Source of the DNA: Mycobacterium sp. ST-F2
GTDB taxonomy: Bacteria; Actinomycetota; Actinomycetes; Mycobacteriales; Mycobacteriaceae
Reading direction: 5' to 3'
Length of the DNA: 64,000 nt
Assembly: GCF_001905655.1 (NCBI RefSeq)
Contig: NZ_JMHT01000029.1
Location: forward strand, 32,054 to 96,053
A program made the position numbers and the translations under genes. The notes beneath the pieces are model-generated. The model was not told where the DNA came from. It saw only the letters and a program-made list of their open reading frames with translations, and searched no databases. Below, one piece after another: positions 10,688 through 18,732 of the stretch. Positions within the stretch are counted from its first letter, which is position 1, and every line of letters begins with the position of its first letter.

Positions 10688-11345
10688 GCAGGCCGCTGAT
10701 CACACTGATGTGCCCGGTCCCACCGAGTGGGGTGCCGGGCCCGGCGTCGGCCCCTGGCCGGGCGAGCTGCCCGACGACCCGCGCTACGACCCGGAGTTGT
10801 TGCGCGAGGGCGACACTCGCAACGTCGTCGACGCCTACCGGTACTGGACGCGGGAGGCGATCATCGCCGACATCGACAACCGTCGGCACCCCTTGCACAT
10901 CGCGATCGAGAATTTCGGCAACGATGCCAACATCGGCGCGGTGGTCCGCACCGCGAACGCGTTTGCCGTGGACACCGTGCACATCGTCGGCCGCCGGCGG
11001 TGGAATCGTCGCGGCGCCATGGTGACCGACCGCTACCAGCGGCTCATGCACCATGCCACCACCGCCGAATTGCTGGCCTTCGCCCACGACGCCGGGCTGA
11101 CCCCGGTCGCCGTCGACAACGTGCCCGGCTCGGTGCGGCTGGAAGAGACGGTGCTGCCCCGCGAATGCCTGTTGATCTTCGGGCAGGAAGGTCCGGGCAT
11201 CACCGACGACGCCAAGACTGGGTCGATGATGACGGTGTCCATCGCGCAATTCGGTTCGACTCGCAGCATCAACGCCGGGGTGGCCGCCGGGATCGTCATG
11301 CATACCTGGATCAGCCAACATGCAGGACTGGATCGGGCCTGGTAG
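10680..11345 (+). CDS. SpoU/TrmH-family RNA 2'-O-ribose methyltransferase
   Basis: A 221-residue SPOUT protein. The three family motifs are in order: motif 1 NDANIGAVVRTANAF (about 84-98), motif 2 LIFGQEGPGI (about 165-174), motif 3 in the trefoil-knot end, VSIAQFGSTRSINAGVAAGI (about 184-203). SAM-dependent methylation of tRNA or rRNA ribose is the expected reaction; the target is not readable. It resembles M. tuberculosis Rv0380c from the same neighbourhood. The GTG at 10680 is chosen because it gives a normal N-terminus; it overlaps the lipoprotein stop. Confidence 0.9.
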   Translation: MPEQAADHTDVPGPTEWGAGPGVGPWPGELPDDPRYDPELLREGDTRNVVDAYRYWTREAIIADIDNRRHPLHIAIENFGNDANIGAVVRTANAFAVDTVHIVGRRRWNRRGAMVTDRYQRLMHHATTAELLAFAHDAGLTPVAVDNVPGSVRLEETVLPRECLLIFGQEGPGITDDAKTGSMMTVSIAQFGSTRSINAGVAAGIVMHTWISQHAGLDRAW

Positions 11346-11351
11346 GGCAGG

Positions 11352-12491
11352 ATGGAACGCATGGATGAGCGTCCGGTGGAGCGCAGCGACGGGGGTGCAA
11401 TTTGGGCTAACCGTGCGGCCAGCGCCGAAACGGCTGTGACCAATCGGCATATCCGGCGGCTCTGGGGGATGCCCGGCACCCAGCTGGGCGTGGTCGCCTG
11501 GCCGTCGACGCGGGCCGACCGGCTGTTCAAGAGCTGGGATTATTGGTGGCAGGCGCACCTGCTGGACTGCTTGATCGACGCGCAGTTGCGCGACCCGCAG
11601 GAGCACCGCGTCGCTCGCATCAGCCGTCAGATTCGCGGACACCGACTGCGCAACAACGGGGCCTGGACCAACAACTACTACGACGACATGGCGTGGATGG
11701 CGCTCGCGCTGGAGCGCTCCGGCCGGCTGGTCGGCGTGGCGCGGCCCAAGGCGCTCAAGACGTTTGCCGACCAGTTCCTCCAGGCCTGGGTGCCCGAGGA
11801 CGGCGGCGGCATTCCGTGGCGCAAACAGGACCAGTTCTTCAACGCCCCCGCCAACGGTCCGGCCGGCATCTTCCTGGCTCGCCACGACCGTTTGCGGCGG
11901 GCGCAACAGATGTCCGACTGGATCGACGACACGCTGATCGACCCCGACACCCACCTGGTGTTCGACGGCATCAAGGCCGGCTCGATGGTGCGCGCCCAGT
12001 ACACCTACTGCCAGGGCGTGGTGCTGGGCCTGGAAGTGGAACTGGCCGTGCGCACCGGGGATTCGCGGCATGTGGAGCGGGTGCACCGTCTGGTGGCGGC
12101 GGTCAAGGAGCACATGCTCGACGAAGGTGTGATCAGGGGAGCGGGCGGCGGCGACGGTGGCCTGTTCGGTGCCATCCTGGCGCGCTACCTGACGTTGGTG
12201 GCCACGACGTTGCCGGGCGGTTCCGAGGACGACGAAACCGCCAGGGCCACCGCCCGCGAGCTGGTCCTGAAATCGGCTGAGTCGGCATGGGACTACCGGC
12301 AGACCGTCGACGGCGTCCCGCTGTTCGGTGCGTTCTGGGATCGCGCCGCCGAGCTGCCGAAGGTCGCCGGCGAGAAGGCGAAATCTGTTGACGGCGCGGT
12401 GAACTCGTCCGATATCCCGGAACGGGACCTCTCGGTGCAGGTGGCCGGCTGGATGCTGATGGAAGCGGCCTACACGCTGACCGAGTCCTGA
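11352..12491 (+). CDS. GH76-family alpha-1,6-mannanase-like glycoside hydrolase (cytosolic)
   Basis: A 379-residue protein of the (alpha/alpha)6 GH76 type, close in length to M. tuberculosis Rv0365c. The catalytic-site signature Asp-Asp is in NYYDDMAWMALAL (about residues 110-122), after a Trp-rich entry (SWDYWWQAHLLD). GH76 enzymes cut alpha-1,6-mannan, the backbone of lipoarabinomannan and lipomannan. There is no signal peptide, so it acts inside the cell or is poorly exported. A second ATG at 11361 is an alternative start. It follows the SpoU gene by 6 bases. Confidence 0.85.
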   Translation: MERMDERPVERSDGGAIWANRAASAETAVTNRHIRRLWGMPGTQLGVVAWPSTRADRLFKSWDYWWQAHLLDCLIDAQLRDPQEHRVARISRQIRGHRLRNNGAWTNNYYDDMAWMALALERSGRLVGVARPKALKTFADQFLQAWVPEDGGGIPWRKQDQFFNAPANGPAGIFLARHDRLRRAQQMSDWIDDTLIDPDTHLVFDGIKAGSMVRAQYTYCQGVVLGLEVELAVRTGDSRHVERVHRLVAAVKEHMLDEGVIRGAGGGDGGLFGAILARYLTLVATTLPGGSEDDETARATARELVLKSAESAWDYRQTVDGVPLFGAFWDRAAELPKVAGEKAKSVDGAVNSSDIPERDLSVQVAGWMLMEAAYTLTES

Positions 12492-12809
12492 CTACGACTT
12501 GGGCGCGGACTGACGGCAGTACGCGGTGATGGCGATCCCGCCGAACTTGATGGCGTCCCTGTCGGACAGGTTGGAGTTCTTCTTCAGGTAGGCCAGCGCG
12601 TTGTTGACGTTGCCGGAGCCCAGCGCGCCGCAGGTGCCGTGGGCGAGCTTGATCGCCGTGCTGTCCGGCATGCTGAGGCCCTTGTCATGGATGGCTTGCA
12701 GGAACACCGGGTCCATCTGGTCGTCAGCCTGCGCCGGGGCGGCCAGCACTCCGGCAGCCGCTGCGGACGTGAGTGCCGCGAGGAGGGCCGCGGCGCGCGT
12801 GGACTTCAT
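12492..12809 (-). CDS. Secreted DUF732-family protein
   Basis: A 105-residue exported protein: a signal peptide (residues 1-28, ending AQA) followed by a small helical domain with two Cys (GTCGAL, AYCRQ) that probably form the DUF732 disulfide. Many paralogues occur in mycobacteria; their function is unknown. Its stop codon abuts the end of the convergent GH76 gene without any spacer. Confidence 0.88.
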   Translation of the reverse strand: MKSTRAAALLAALTSAAAAGVLAAPAQADDQMDPVFLQAIHDKGLSMPDSTAIKLAHGTCGALGSGNVNNALAYLKKNSNLSDRDAIKFGGIAITAYCRQSAPKS

Positions 12810-12973
12810 TCTGGATCCCCTATGGACTCGGTTTGCTGTCAGGCTACGCGACGCCCGCTGATCAGGGGGTGGAGTCTTGTCGAAGAGGACAGGAATTTAT
12901 TCAGAAGCGTCAGCGTCGTATACTTAGTCACGCTTATTGCATATTGCATTTTTTGTTATTTCGGAGGTTGGCT

Positions 12974-13255
12974 ATGGCCACGTTCAAGAAGATTGTGCTG
13001 ACTACCGCATTTGCCGCGAGCCTCGGAGCTGGCGTTTTGGGTCTGGGTGCGGGCATTGCCGCAGCTGCGCCGGTTACCGATCCGGCCGTCATCCCGATGG
13101 ACCGCGGCGGCCACGGCCACGACGACTGGTATGACCACCCCGGCCGGGGTTGGGGCGCCCCGGGCTGGCGTGGTGATGGCTGGGATGGCCCCCAGGTGTA
13201 CGTCAATCTTCCGTGCGTGACCGGCCCCGCCGGAATCGTCACCGTCTGCCCGTAG
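12974..13255 (+). CDS. Small exported His/Gly/Trp-rich protein
   Basis: A 93-residue protein with a clear signal peptide (residues 1-33, ending AAAAP). The mature part is dominated by Gly, Trp, Asp and His (GGHGHDDWYDHPGRGWG) and ends with a two-Cys segment. A strong TCGGAGG site precedes the ATG. The preceding 164 bases are AT-rich for this genome (TTGCATATTGCATTTTTTG) and are likely its promoter. Metal binding by the His/Asp-rich stretch is possible but unproven. Confidence 0.8.
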   Translation: MATFKKIVLTTAFAASLGAGVLGLGAGIAAAAPVTDPAVIPMDRGGHGHDDWYDHPGRGWGAPGWRGDGWDGPQVYVNLPCVTGPAGIVTVCP

Positions 13256-13277
13256 CTCTTCGGCGCTGACGATTCAT

Positions 13278-13335
13278 CTCCTTCGCACTGGGTAACCCCT
13301 GGCGTTGTACCGCCAGATATCCAGATGCGAAGGAG
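13278..13335 (+). promoter_or_regulatory. Leader hairpin that pairs with the Shine-Dalgarno sequence of the LpqH-like gene
   Basis: CTCCTTCGCA at 13278-13287 is the exact complement of TGCGAAGGAG at 13326-13335, which contains the AAGGAG ribosome site. CTGG (13288-13291) pairs with CCAG (13321-13324), leaving one bulged A, and an inner stem CTGGCG/CGCCAG (13299-13304/13311-13316) stacks inside. The result is a long leader stem that would hide the ribosome site. It may be a cis-regulatory RNA; no known riboswitch class is recognised. Confidence 0.6.
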
Positions 13336-13342
13336 GAGAACG

Positions 13343-13795
13343 TTGGTTCGCAAGAGTGTCGTGATCTGCGTGGTGGCCGTAGGGCTGGCCGGCTGTACGA
13401 CGCATCGGTCCGAACCCGACGTCGGGTCGCCGAGCGCAGCGCTACCGGCGCCGCAGGTCTTCGTCGACGGGCAGCCCCGGCCCGTGATCGGCGGTGTCAC
13501 CTGTCACCAGGCGGGTGACAACGTCACGATCGGGATCGGCGACATGTCCAACGGGGTCGGTGCCGTTGTGAGCACGAGCAACCCGCCGCGGGTCCGCAGT
13601 GTCGGGCTGGGCACGGTGGACGGTGTTGCGCTGGGCTACACGAATGCCGACCCGGGCCAGGCGAACAACGTCGCCGCCGCGGTGCAGGGCCGGTCGTACA
13701 CCATCAAGGGCACAGCCACGGGCAGCGACCTGCGAGACCTGCGGTCGCCGCAAGAGGTGAACAGGACGTTCCAGATGGACGTGACGTGCCCGTAG
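13343..13795 (+). CDS. LpqH-family (19 kDa antigen-like) lipoprotein
   Basis: About 150 residues, exported: hydrophobic signal, lipobox L-A-G-C, then a Ser/Pro-rich spacer and a beta-rich domain with GGVTCHQAGDNVTIGIG and a terminal VTCP, the two Cys of the LpqH fold. It is anchored on the outer face of the membrane; relatives are TLR2 agonists of unclear physiological role. The TTG at 13343 is chosen because AAGGAGG lies 6-10 bases before it; an in-frame ATG at 13325 adds six residues but has no ribosome site and lies in the leader stem. Confidence 0.82.
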   Translation: MVRKSVVICVVAVGLAGCTTHRSEPDVGSPSAALPAPQVFVDGQPRPVIGGVTCHQAGDNVTIGIGDMSNGVGAVVSTSNPPRVRSVGLGTVDGVALGYTNADPGQANNVAAAVQGRSYTIKGTATGSDLRDLRSPQEVNRTFQMDVTCP

Positions 13796-13812
13796 CACCA
13801 AGATGATTGCTC

Positions 13813-14970
13813 GTGACCGCGCCGGCTGAGGATGCATCGCATCGAGTAACGCTGGGCACGGTGCTACGAGAGTGGGGCACCATCGGGTGCATCGGTTTCG
13901 GCGGCCCGCCCACACACATCAAGCTGCTGCGCAGCCTGTGCGTGGAGCGGCGCCGCTGGATCGGTGCCACCGAGTTCGAGGACGCCATCGCGACCTGCAA
14001 CCTGCTGCCCGGGCCGGCGTCGACGCAGCTGTCGATCTACTGTGCCTGGCGAGTGCGCGGTCGGTTGGGCGCGCTGGTCGGTGGTGCCGCGTTCATCGTG
14101 CCGGGGCTCATCGTCATCCTGGGGCTGGCGGCACTGTTCCTGGCGGGCTCACCGCCGCGGTGGGTTCTGGCCGCGGGTGCCGGCGCGGGTGCCGCGGTGG
14201 CCGCCGTCGCTGTGCATGCCGGGGCAGCGCTGATCCCGGCGAGTTGGCAGCGTCGCACCAGTGCCGTCCGGTGGATGCTGTACCTCGTGCTGGGTGCGCT
14301 GGCCGCGGCCCTGCTCGGGCCGTGGCTGGTTGTCGTGCTGTTGGCTTGTGGCGTAATGGAATTGGCGCGGACCACGACGCTGCCCACATCCAGCGCGCGC
14401 GGCATGCCGGTGCTGGCGTTCCAGACCCTGACATTGGGCACGTTGGGTTCGTTGTGCTGGGTGGCGTTGAAGGTCGGCGCGCTGTCGTACGGCGGTGGGT
14501 TCGTGATCATTCCGCTCATGCAGGCCGACGCTGTCGACCACTACCACTGGATGAGCGGGCCGCAGTTCCTCAATGCCGTTGCGCTGGGCCAGATCACGCC
14601 GGGGCCGGTGGTGCAGACCGTCGCCGTCGTCGGCTACGCCGCCGCGGGGTTGATCGGCGGGGTGCTGGCGTCGGTGGTGGCGTTCAGTCCGTCATTCCTG
14701 TTCATCCTGTTGGGCGCCAAGCACTTCGACCGGATTCGCGGCAACGACTACGTGCGCGCATTCCTGGACGGTGCGGGCCCGGCAGCCATCGGGGCGATCC
14801 TCGGTTCGGCGGTACCGCTGGCCATGTCGATCAGCGAGGCGTGGCAGTACGTGGTGCTGGCTGTGGCGGTGGTCGCGGTGTTCAGTCGGCTGAACGTTGT
14901 GATCACCTTGCTGCTGGCCGCGGTGGCCGGCGTGCTCGCCACGGCACTCGGCATGCCGTTGCCCGGTTGA
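13813..14970 (+). CDS. Chromate-ion transporter (CHR/ChrA) family protein
   Basis: A 385-residue membrane protein with two homologous halves, each beginning with the family motif: FGGPPTHIKLL near residue 30 and SYGGGFVIIPLMQ near residue 228, followed by LLPGPASTQL and ITPGPVVQT. This duplicated CHR arrangement is diagnostic. Some members expel chromate with proton antiport; the substrate of many mycobacterial members is untested. The GTG start at 13813 is preferred to a TTG two codons earlier. Confidence 0.85.
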   Translation: MTAPAEDASHRVTLGTVLREWGTIGCIGFGGPPTHIKLLRSLCVERRRWIGATEFEDAIATCNLLPGPASTQLSIYCAWRVRGRLGALVGGAAFIVPGLIVILGLAALFLAGSPPRWVLAAGAGAGAAVAAVAVHAGAALIPASWQRRTSAVRWMLYLVLGALAAALLGPWLVVVLLACGVMELARTTTLPTSSARGMPVLAFQTLTLGTLGSLCWVALKVGALSYGGGFVIIPLMQADAVDHYHWMSGPQFLNAVALGQITPGPVVQTVAVVGYAAAGLIGGVLASVVAFSPSFLFILLGAKHFDRIRGNDYVRAFLDGAGPAAIGAILGSAVPLAMSISEAWQYVVLAVAVVAVFSRLNVVITLLLAAVAGVLATALGMPLPG

Positions 14971-14974
14971 CCGG

Positions 14975-15913
14975 CTACTGCCGCGGGATGCCTTGCCGCA
15001 GCAGTTCGTGGGTGCTGGCAGTCGGCGCGGTCAGCCACAGGCGCAGCAGGTGCCGGCGTTGGCTGGGATCGGCATGATCGGTGTACTGCTCGCGGGAATG
15101 CAGCACGGTGGCGTTGTTCAGGAGCTGGACGTCGCCCGGCTCGAAGGTCATCTGGATGTGGAAGTCCGGATCATTCGCGATCGTTTCGAAGAGCGCGAGC
15201 GCTTCCCTCTGGTTGTCGGTGAGCCGTGGTGCGTCGGGGTGTCGCTGTGAGTCGCGGATGTACCAGGCGATGAAGAAAACCCTTGGAATGCCGTCGATGT
15301 CGGTGATCGGTGGGAGTTCGAAGAAGCCGGGCTGGCCGTGGGGTTGTTCGTTGTTACGGTCCCATGGCATGGGTCCGTACATCACGTCGACCAGATGCGG
15401 TGCGCGCCGCAACGCTTCGTTGTAGACCGCGTGGGCGCTGACGATCTTCGACTCACCACCAGCGAGAGCTGGATGCAGACAGAGCAGGCCGACGAGATCC
15501 GAACCGTCGCTGTGGAAGTCCTGTCGCTGATTGGTCCGGTACTTGCGAACGCTCGGATCGGGTCGCAGCTGTTCGTCGCGAATATGGGTGAGCACGTTGG
15601 CGTCTCGGTCCTGGCCGACCGGTGTGCCGAGCAACGTACCGAGCGCGAGATAGGCTCGTTCGATTTCGTCTGCCGAGAGTTCGTCGATGGGGAACGAGCG
15701 CAGTCGTAGGAACCCCGCGCCGTGCTGGAGCACGGTTGTCCAGTGCGCGGCCGCGTCGCGGAAGTGGTCGGCGAGGGCTGCGGTGTCGCCTCGGCCCGCG
15801 GCGACGAGGGCGGTTCGGTCCGCCGGCGTGAGGTCCACCGACCACGTGCTCTCGATCGGGAAATCGGTTGGCGTCCATATGGTTGCGGATTCGGCCGGGA
15901 CCGGTGCGCGCAT
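14975..15913 (-). CDS. TauD/TfdA-family Fe(II)/2-oxoglutarate dioxygenase
   Basis: A 312-residue protein with the metal-binding triad of the family: H-x-D in DFHSDGSD (about residues 149-156) and the distal His in NATVLHSREQYTD, followed by the 2-oxoglutarate-binding Arg in RRHLLRLW. It probably hydroxylates or cleaves a small molecule. The start is one base after the arsR stop, so it is co-transcribed with arsR and divergent from the arsenic-resistance operon. Whether the substrate is an arsenic or sulfur compound cannot be read from sequence. Confidence 0.85.
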   Translation of the reverse strand: MRAPVPAESATIWTPTDFPIESTWSVDLTPADRTALVAAGRGDTAALADHFRDAAAHWTTVLQHGAGFLRLRSFPIDELSADEIERAYLALGTLLGTPVGQDRDANVLTHIRDEQLRPDPSVRKYRTNQRQDFHSDGSDLVGLLCLHPALAGGESKIVSAHAVYNEALRRAPHLVDVMYGPMPWDRNNEQPHGQPGFFELPPITDIDGIPRVFFIAWYIRDSQRHPDAPRLTDNQREALALFETIANDPDFHIQMTFEPGDVQLLNNATVLHSREQYTDHADPSQRRHLLRLWLTAPTASTHELLRQGIPRQ

Positions 15914-15914
15914 G

Positions 15915-16268
15915 TCAGCAGCAGTTCGGGTCGAGTACCCGGCACAGCGCGGCGAGCGCATCGCGGCGGGGTGTGTGGTGCACGTTCATGCCCTGTCGTT
16001 CGGAGGTGACGAACCCGGCGGAACGCAGCTGGCCGAGGTGGTGGCTGACGGTCGATTCGGCCAGGCCCACCGCGGCGGCGAGCGAGCCGGTGGTGCACGG
16101 CTCGCCGCAGGTGAACAACAGCGACATCAGTTTCACGCGCGCCGGGTCGGCGAGCGCCTTGAGGCGCATGGCCAGGTCGAGTGCGGCGTCGTCGTCGGTC
16201 GGGCTTGCGGCCACGGGCGCGCAGCACAACGGCTCGGACATGTCGATGACGGGCAGTGCCTTGGGCAT
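15915..16268 (-). CDS. ArsR/SmtB-family arsenic-type metalloregulator
   Basis: A 117-residue winged-helix repressor. The N-terminus PLCCAPVAA, the TCGEPCTT pair in the DNA-recognition region and the C-terminal DPNCC supply the thiols expected for As(III) or Cd(II) sensing, as in mycobacterial and corynebacterial ArsR proteins. The helix-turn-helix is VGLAESTVSHHLGQLR. The start at 16268 (MPKALPVID) follows relatives. It is divergent from cadI-acr3-arsC, and the intervening 101 bases hold the shared promoter. Confidence 0.9.
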   Translation of the reverse strand: MPKALPVIDMSEPLCCAPVAASPTDDDAALDLAMRLKALADPARVKLMSLLFTCGEPCTTGSLAAAVGLAESTVSHHLGQLRSAGFVTSERQGMNVHHTPRRDALAALCRVLDPNCC

Positions 16269-16291
16269 GGCATCGATGGTACCCCAGCTTG

Positions 16292-16320
16292 TTGACATAT
16301 ATCGAAAAGGTGCGTAGAAC
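16292..16320 (+). promoter_or_regulatory. SigA-type promoter of the ars operon with overlapping ArsR-like palindrome
   Basis: TTGACA (16292-16297), 17 bases, TAGAAC (16315-16320). A 10-bp imperfect palindrome, GACATATATC (16294-16303), overlaps the -35 element, the usual place for an ArsR repressor to block RNA polymerase. The cadI ATG is 50 bases downstream of the -10. Confidence 0.7.
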
Positions 16321-16369
16321 AGTCTTGCACGCAGATTCGACATACGTCACATACCCCAGGAGGTCTGCA

Positions 16370-16795
16370 ATGTCTCGTGTCCAGCTGGCTCTGAACGTCG
16401 ACAACCTCGACGAGTCGATCGCCTTCTACCGCAACCTCTTTGGCGCCGAGCCGGCCAAGGTGAAGCCCGGCTACGCGAACTTCGCGATCGCGAACCCGCC
16501 GCTCAAACTGGTGCTGCTCGAGAACCCGGGCCACGGTGGCTCGATCAACCACCTGGGTGTGGAGGTCGAATCAAGCGACGCCGTGCACACCGAGATCACC
16601 CGCCTGAGCGAGGCGGGAATGTTCACCGAAGAGGAGATCGGGACCACCTGTTGCTTCGCCACGCAGGACAAGGTCTGGGTGACCGCACCCGGCGGCGAAC
16701 GCTGGGAGGTCTACACCGTCCTGGCCGACAGTGAAACCTTCGGCGCCGCGCCGAGCGGATCAGATGATGCGGTGTGCTGCGGGGCGCAGGCATGA
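16370..16795 (+). CDS. CadI/ArsI-type vicinal-oxygen-chelate protein
   Basis: A 141-residue VOC-fold protein. It has the two beta-alpha-beta-beta-beta modules, conserved HLGVEVES and ERWEVY metal-site regions, and the TTCCFATQDKVWV cysteine pair found in ArsI, plus a C-terminal AVCCG. ArsI members cleave the carbon-arsenic bond of organoarsenicals; CadI members are cadmium- or arsenite-induced. An AGGAGG site precedes the ATG. It is first in the operon and shares ATGA with acr3. Confidence 0.88.
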   Translation: MSRVQLALNVDNLDESIAFYRNLFGAEPAKVKPGYANFAIANPPLKLVLLENPGHGGSINHLGVEVESSDAVHTEITRLSEAGMFTEEEIGTTCCFATQDKVWVTAPGGERWEVYTVLADSETFGAAPSGSDDAVCCGAQA

Positions 16796-17859
16796 CGCAG
16801 ACCGCTGACGCCGCTCCGGCGACAGCTCGACTCTCGACGCTCGACCGGTATCTGCCGGTCTGGATCGGGTTGGCGATGGCGGCCGGGCTCTTGCTCGGCC
16901 GCTGGGTCCCCGGACTGGACGTCGTGCTGGAAAAGGTTCAGGTGGATGGCATTTCGTTGCCGATCGCGCTGGGCCTGCTAGTCATGATGTACCCGGTGCT
17001 GGCCAAGGTCCGGTACGACCGGCTCGACACCGTCACGTCCGACCGCAAGCTGCTGCTGTCCTCACTGGTGCTGAACTGGGTGCTCGGGCCGGCGCTGATG
17101 TTCGCGCTGGCCTGGCTGTTCCTCGCGGACCTGCCCGAGTACCGGACCGGACTCATCGTTGTCGGCCTGGCCCGCTGCATCGCCATGGTCATCATCTGGA
17201 ACGACCTGGCGTGCGGTGACCGGGAGGCTGCAGCTGTTCTGGTGGCGCTCAATTCGGTGTTCCAGGTACTGATGTTCGCGGTGCTCGGCTGGTTCTACCT
17301 GTCGGTGCTGCCGGGCTGGCTGCACCTGCCGCAGACCGCGATCGCGACCTCGCCGTGGCAGATCGCGAAGTCGGTGCTGATCTTCCTCGGCATCCCGCTG
17401 GCTGCCGGCTACCTGTCGCGCCGGCTCGGCGAAAAGGCCAAGGGCCGCGCCTGGTACGAGTCCGCGTTCCTACCCCGGATCGGGCCGTGGGCACTGTACG
17501 GGTTGCTGTTCACCATCGTGATTCTCTTTGCGCTGCAAGGGCATCAGATCACCACCCGCCCGTGGGACGTCGCCCGCATCGCGCTCCCGCTGCTGGTCTA
17601 CTTCGCGATCATGTGGGTCGGTGGCTACGTGCTGGGAGCCGTCCTCGGACTCGGCTACGAACGCACCACGACGCTGGCGTTCACCGCGGCGGGCAACAAC
17701 TTCGAACTGGCCATCGCCGTGGCCATCGCGACGTGGGGCGCGACCTCCGGGCAGGCCCTGGCCGGCGTCGTCGGGCCGCTGATCGAAGTGCCGGTGCTGG
17801 TCGCGCTCGTCTACCTGTCGCTGGCACTGCGGCCCCGATTGAGGAGTAACCACCGATGA
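16792..17859 (+). CDS. acr3: ACR3-family arsenite efflux permease
   Basis: A 355-residue protein with ten predicted membrane helices. The conserved cysteine helix GLARCIAMVIIWNDLACGD (about residues 123-141) and the later AFTAAGNNFELAIAVAI are the family hallmarks. It exports arsenite or antimonite produced by the downstream reductase. Both junctions, with cadI and with arsC, are four-base ATGA overlaps, so the three proteins are translationally coupled. Confidence 0.95.
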   Translation: MTQTADAAPATARLSTLDRYLPVWIGLAMAAGLLLGRWVPGLDVVLEKVQVDGISLPIALGLLVMMYPVLAKVRYDRLDTVTSDRKLLLSSLVLNWVLGPALMFALAWLFLADLPEYRTGLIVVGLARCIAMVIIWNDLACGDREAAAVLVALNSVFQVLMFAVLGWFYLSVLPGWLHLPQTAIATSPWQIAKSVLIFLGIPLAAGYLSRRLGEKAKGRAWYESAFLPRIGPWALYGLLFTIVILFALQGHQITTRPWDVARIALPLLVYFAIMWVGGYVLGAVLGLGYERTTTLAFTAAGNNFELAIAVAIATWGATSGQALAGVVGPLIEVPVLVALVYLSLALRPRLRSNHR

Positions 17860-18260
17860 GCCCGAAACCCAGCGTCCTGTTCGTCTGCGTCCACAACGCG
17901 GGCCGGTCGCAGATGGCGGCCGGGCTGCTCACCCATCTGTCGCAGGGGCGCATCGAAGTACGTTCTGCGGGAACGGCACCCGCTGATCAGATCAACCCGG
18001 TCGCTGTCGCGGCCATGGCAGAACTCGGCATCGACATCACGGCCGAAGCGCCCAAGGTGTTGACGGCGGACACCGTGGAGTCCAGCGACGTGGTGATCAC
18101 CATGGGCTGCGGCGATACCTGCCCCTACTTTCCGGGGGTGTCCTACCGCGACTGGAAACTCGATGACCCGGCGGGGCAGCCCATCGAGGCCGTCCGGCCC
18201 ATCCGCGACGCCATCGCCGACCGGGTTCGGAACCTGGTCGACGAGTTGCTGCCCGGCTAG
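17856..18260 (+). CDS. arsC: Arsenate reductase (low-molecular-weight phosphatase type, mycothiol-linked)
   Basis: A 134-residue protein. The P-loop CVHNAGR (C11-X5-R17) is the catalytic site, and MGCGDTCP around residue 87 supplies further thiols. Actinobacterial ArsC of this type forms an arseno-mycothiol adduct that mycoredoxin reduces. It converts arsenate to arsenite for export by Acr3. Its 3' end overlaps the convergent next gene by 4 bases. Confidence 0.92.
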   Translation: MSPKPSVLFVCVHNAGRSQMAAGLLTHLSQGRIEVRSAGTAPADQINPVAVAAMAELGIDITAEAPKVLTADTVESSDVVITMGCGDTCPYFPGVSYRDWKLDDPAGQPIEAVRPIRDAIADRVRNLVDELLPG

Positions 18261-18619
18261 CCTCCCGGAGCCAGGCCCGGGTTCATCACCACGGGCGGAA
18301 GCGGTGCCACGGAGGTCTTGCTGGTCGGTGGCGGCGTGCTCTTGGGGATGTCGATGGTGCCGGTGTACTCGCCGTCGGTGTATTGATCGCTGTGCCAGCC
18401 GCCGTCGACGTCTTTGTAGTCACAGCTGGAGTACCGGTGCCCGCCGGAGGATGAGGTGTTGTATGTGCCACCGGCATCCTTGCATTCGGCTTTGATGGTG
18501 CCTTCGGGGATGGCGTCCGCGACCGGCGCGGTGAGCAGGAACGCGCCGAAGGCGAAGGGAACCGCCGTCCACCGGAAGCGAGGTCGAGTGCCTTTGTGAC
18601 TGATGGTGAGTTCGGCCAT
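18257..18619 (-). CDS. Small exported Cys-containing protein
   Basis: A 120-residue protein with an N-terminal basic stretch and hydrophobic helix (about residues 18-35, ending ADA), a short domain with two Cys (AECKDAGG, SSCDYKD), then a Ser/Thr/Pro-rich tail. The layout is a secreted mycobacterial protein of unknown function. The ATG at 18619 has AAAGGGCG eight bases upstream; in-frame ATGs at 18625 and 18652 are alternatives. Confidence 0.72.
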   Translation of the reverse strand: MAELTISHKGTRPRFRWTAVPFAFGAFLLTAPVADAIPEGTIKAECKDAGGTYNTSSSGGHRYSSCDYKDVDGGWHSDQYTDGEYTGTIDIPKSTPPPTSKTSVAPLPPVVMNPGLAPGG

Positions 18620-18732
18620 GGTCATCGCCCTTTGGGTTCTCTGTTGAACCAATTATCGCCCCGGAACGGCGGAATGCCAGCTCTCCAGGCGAGATTGCCC
18701 AGGTATCTTGCCGCGGGCGGCTTCGCTGACCG

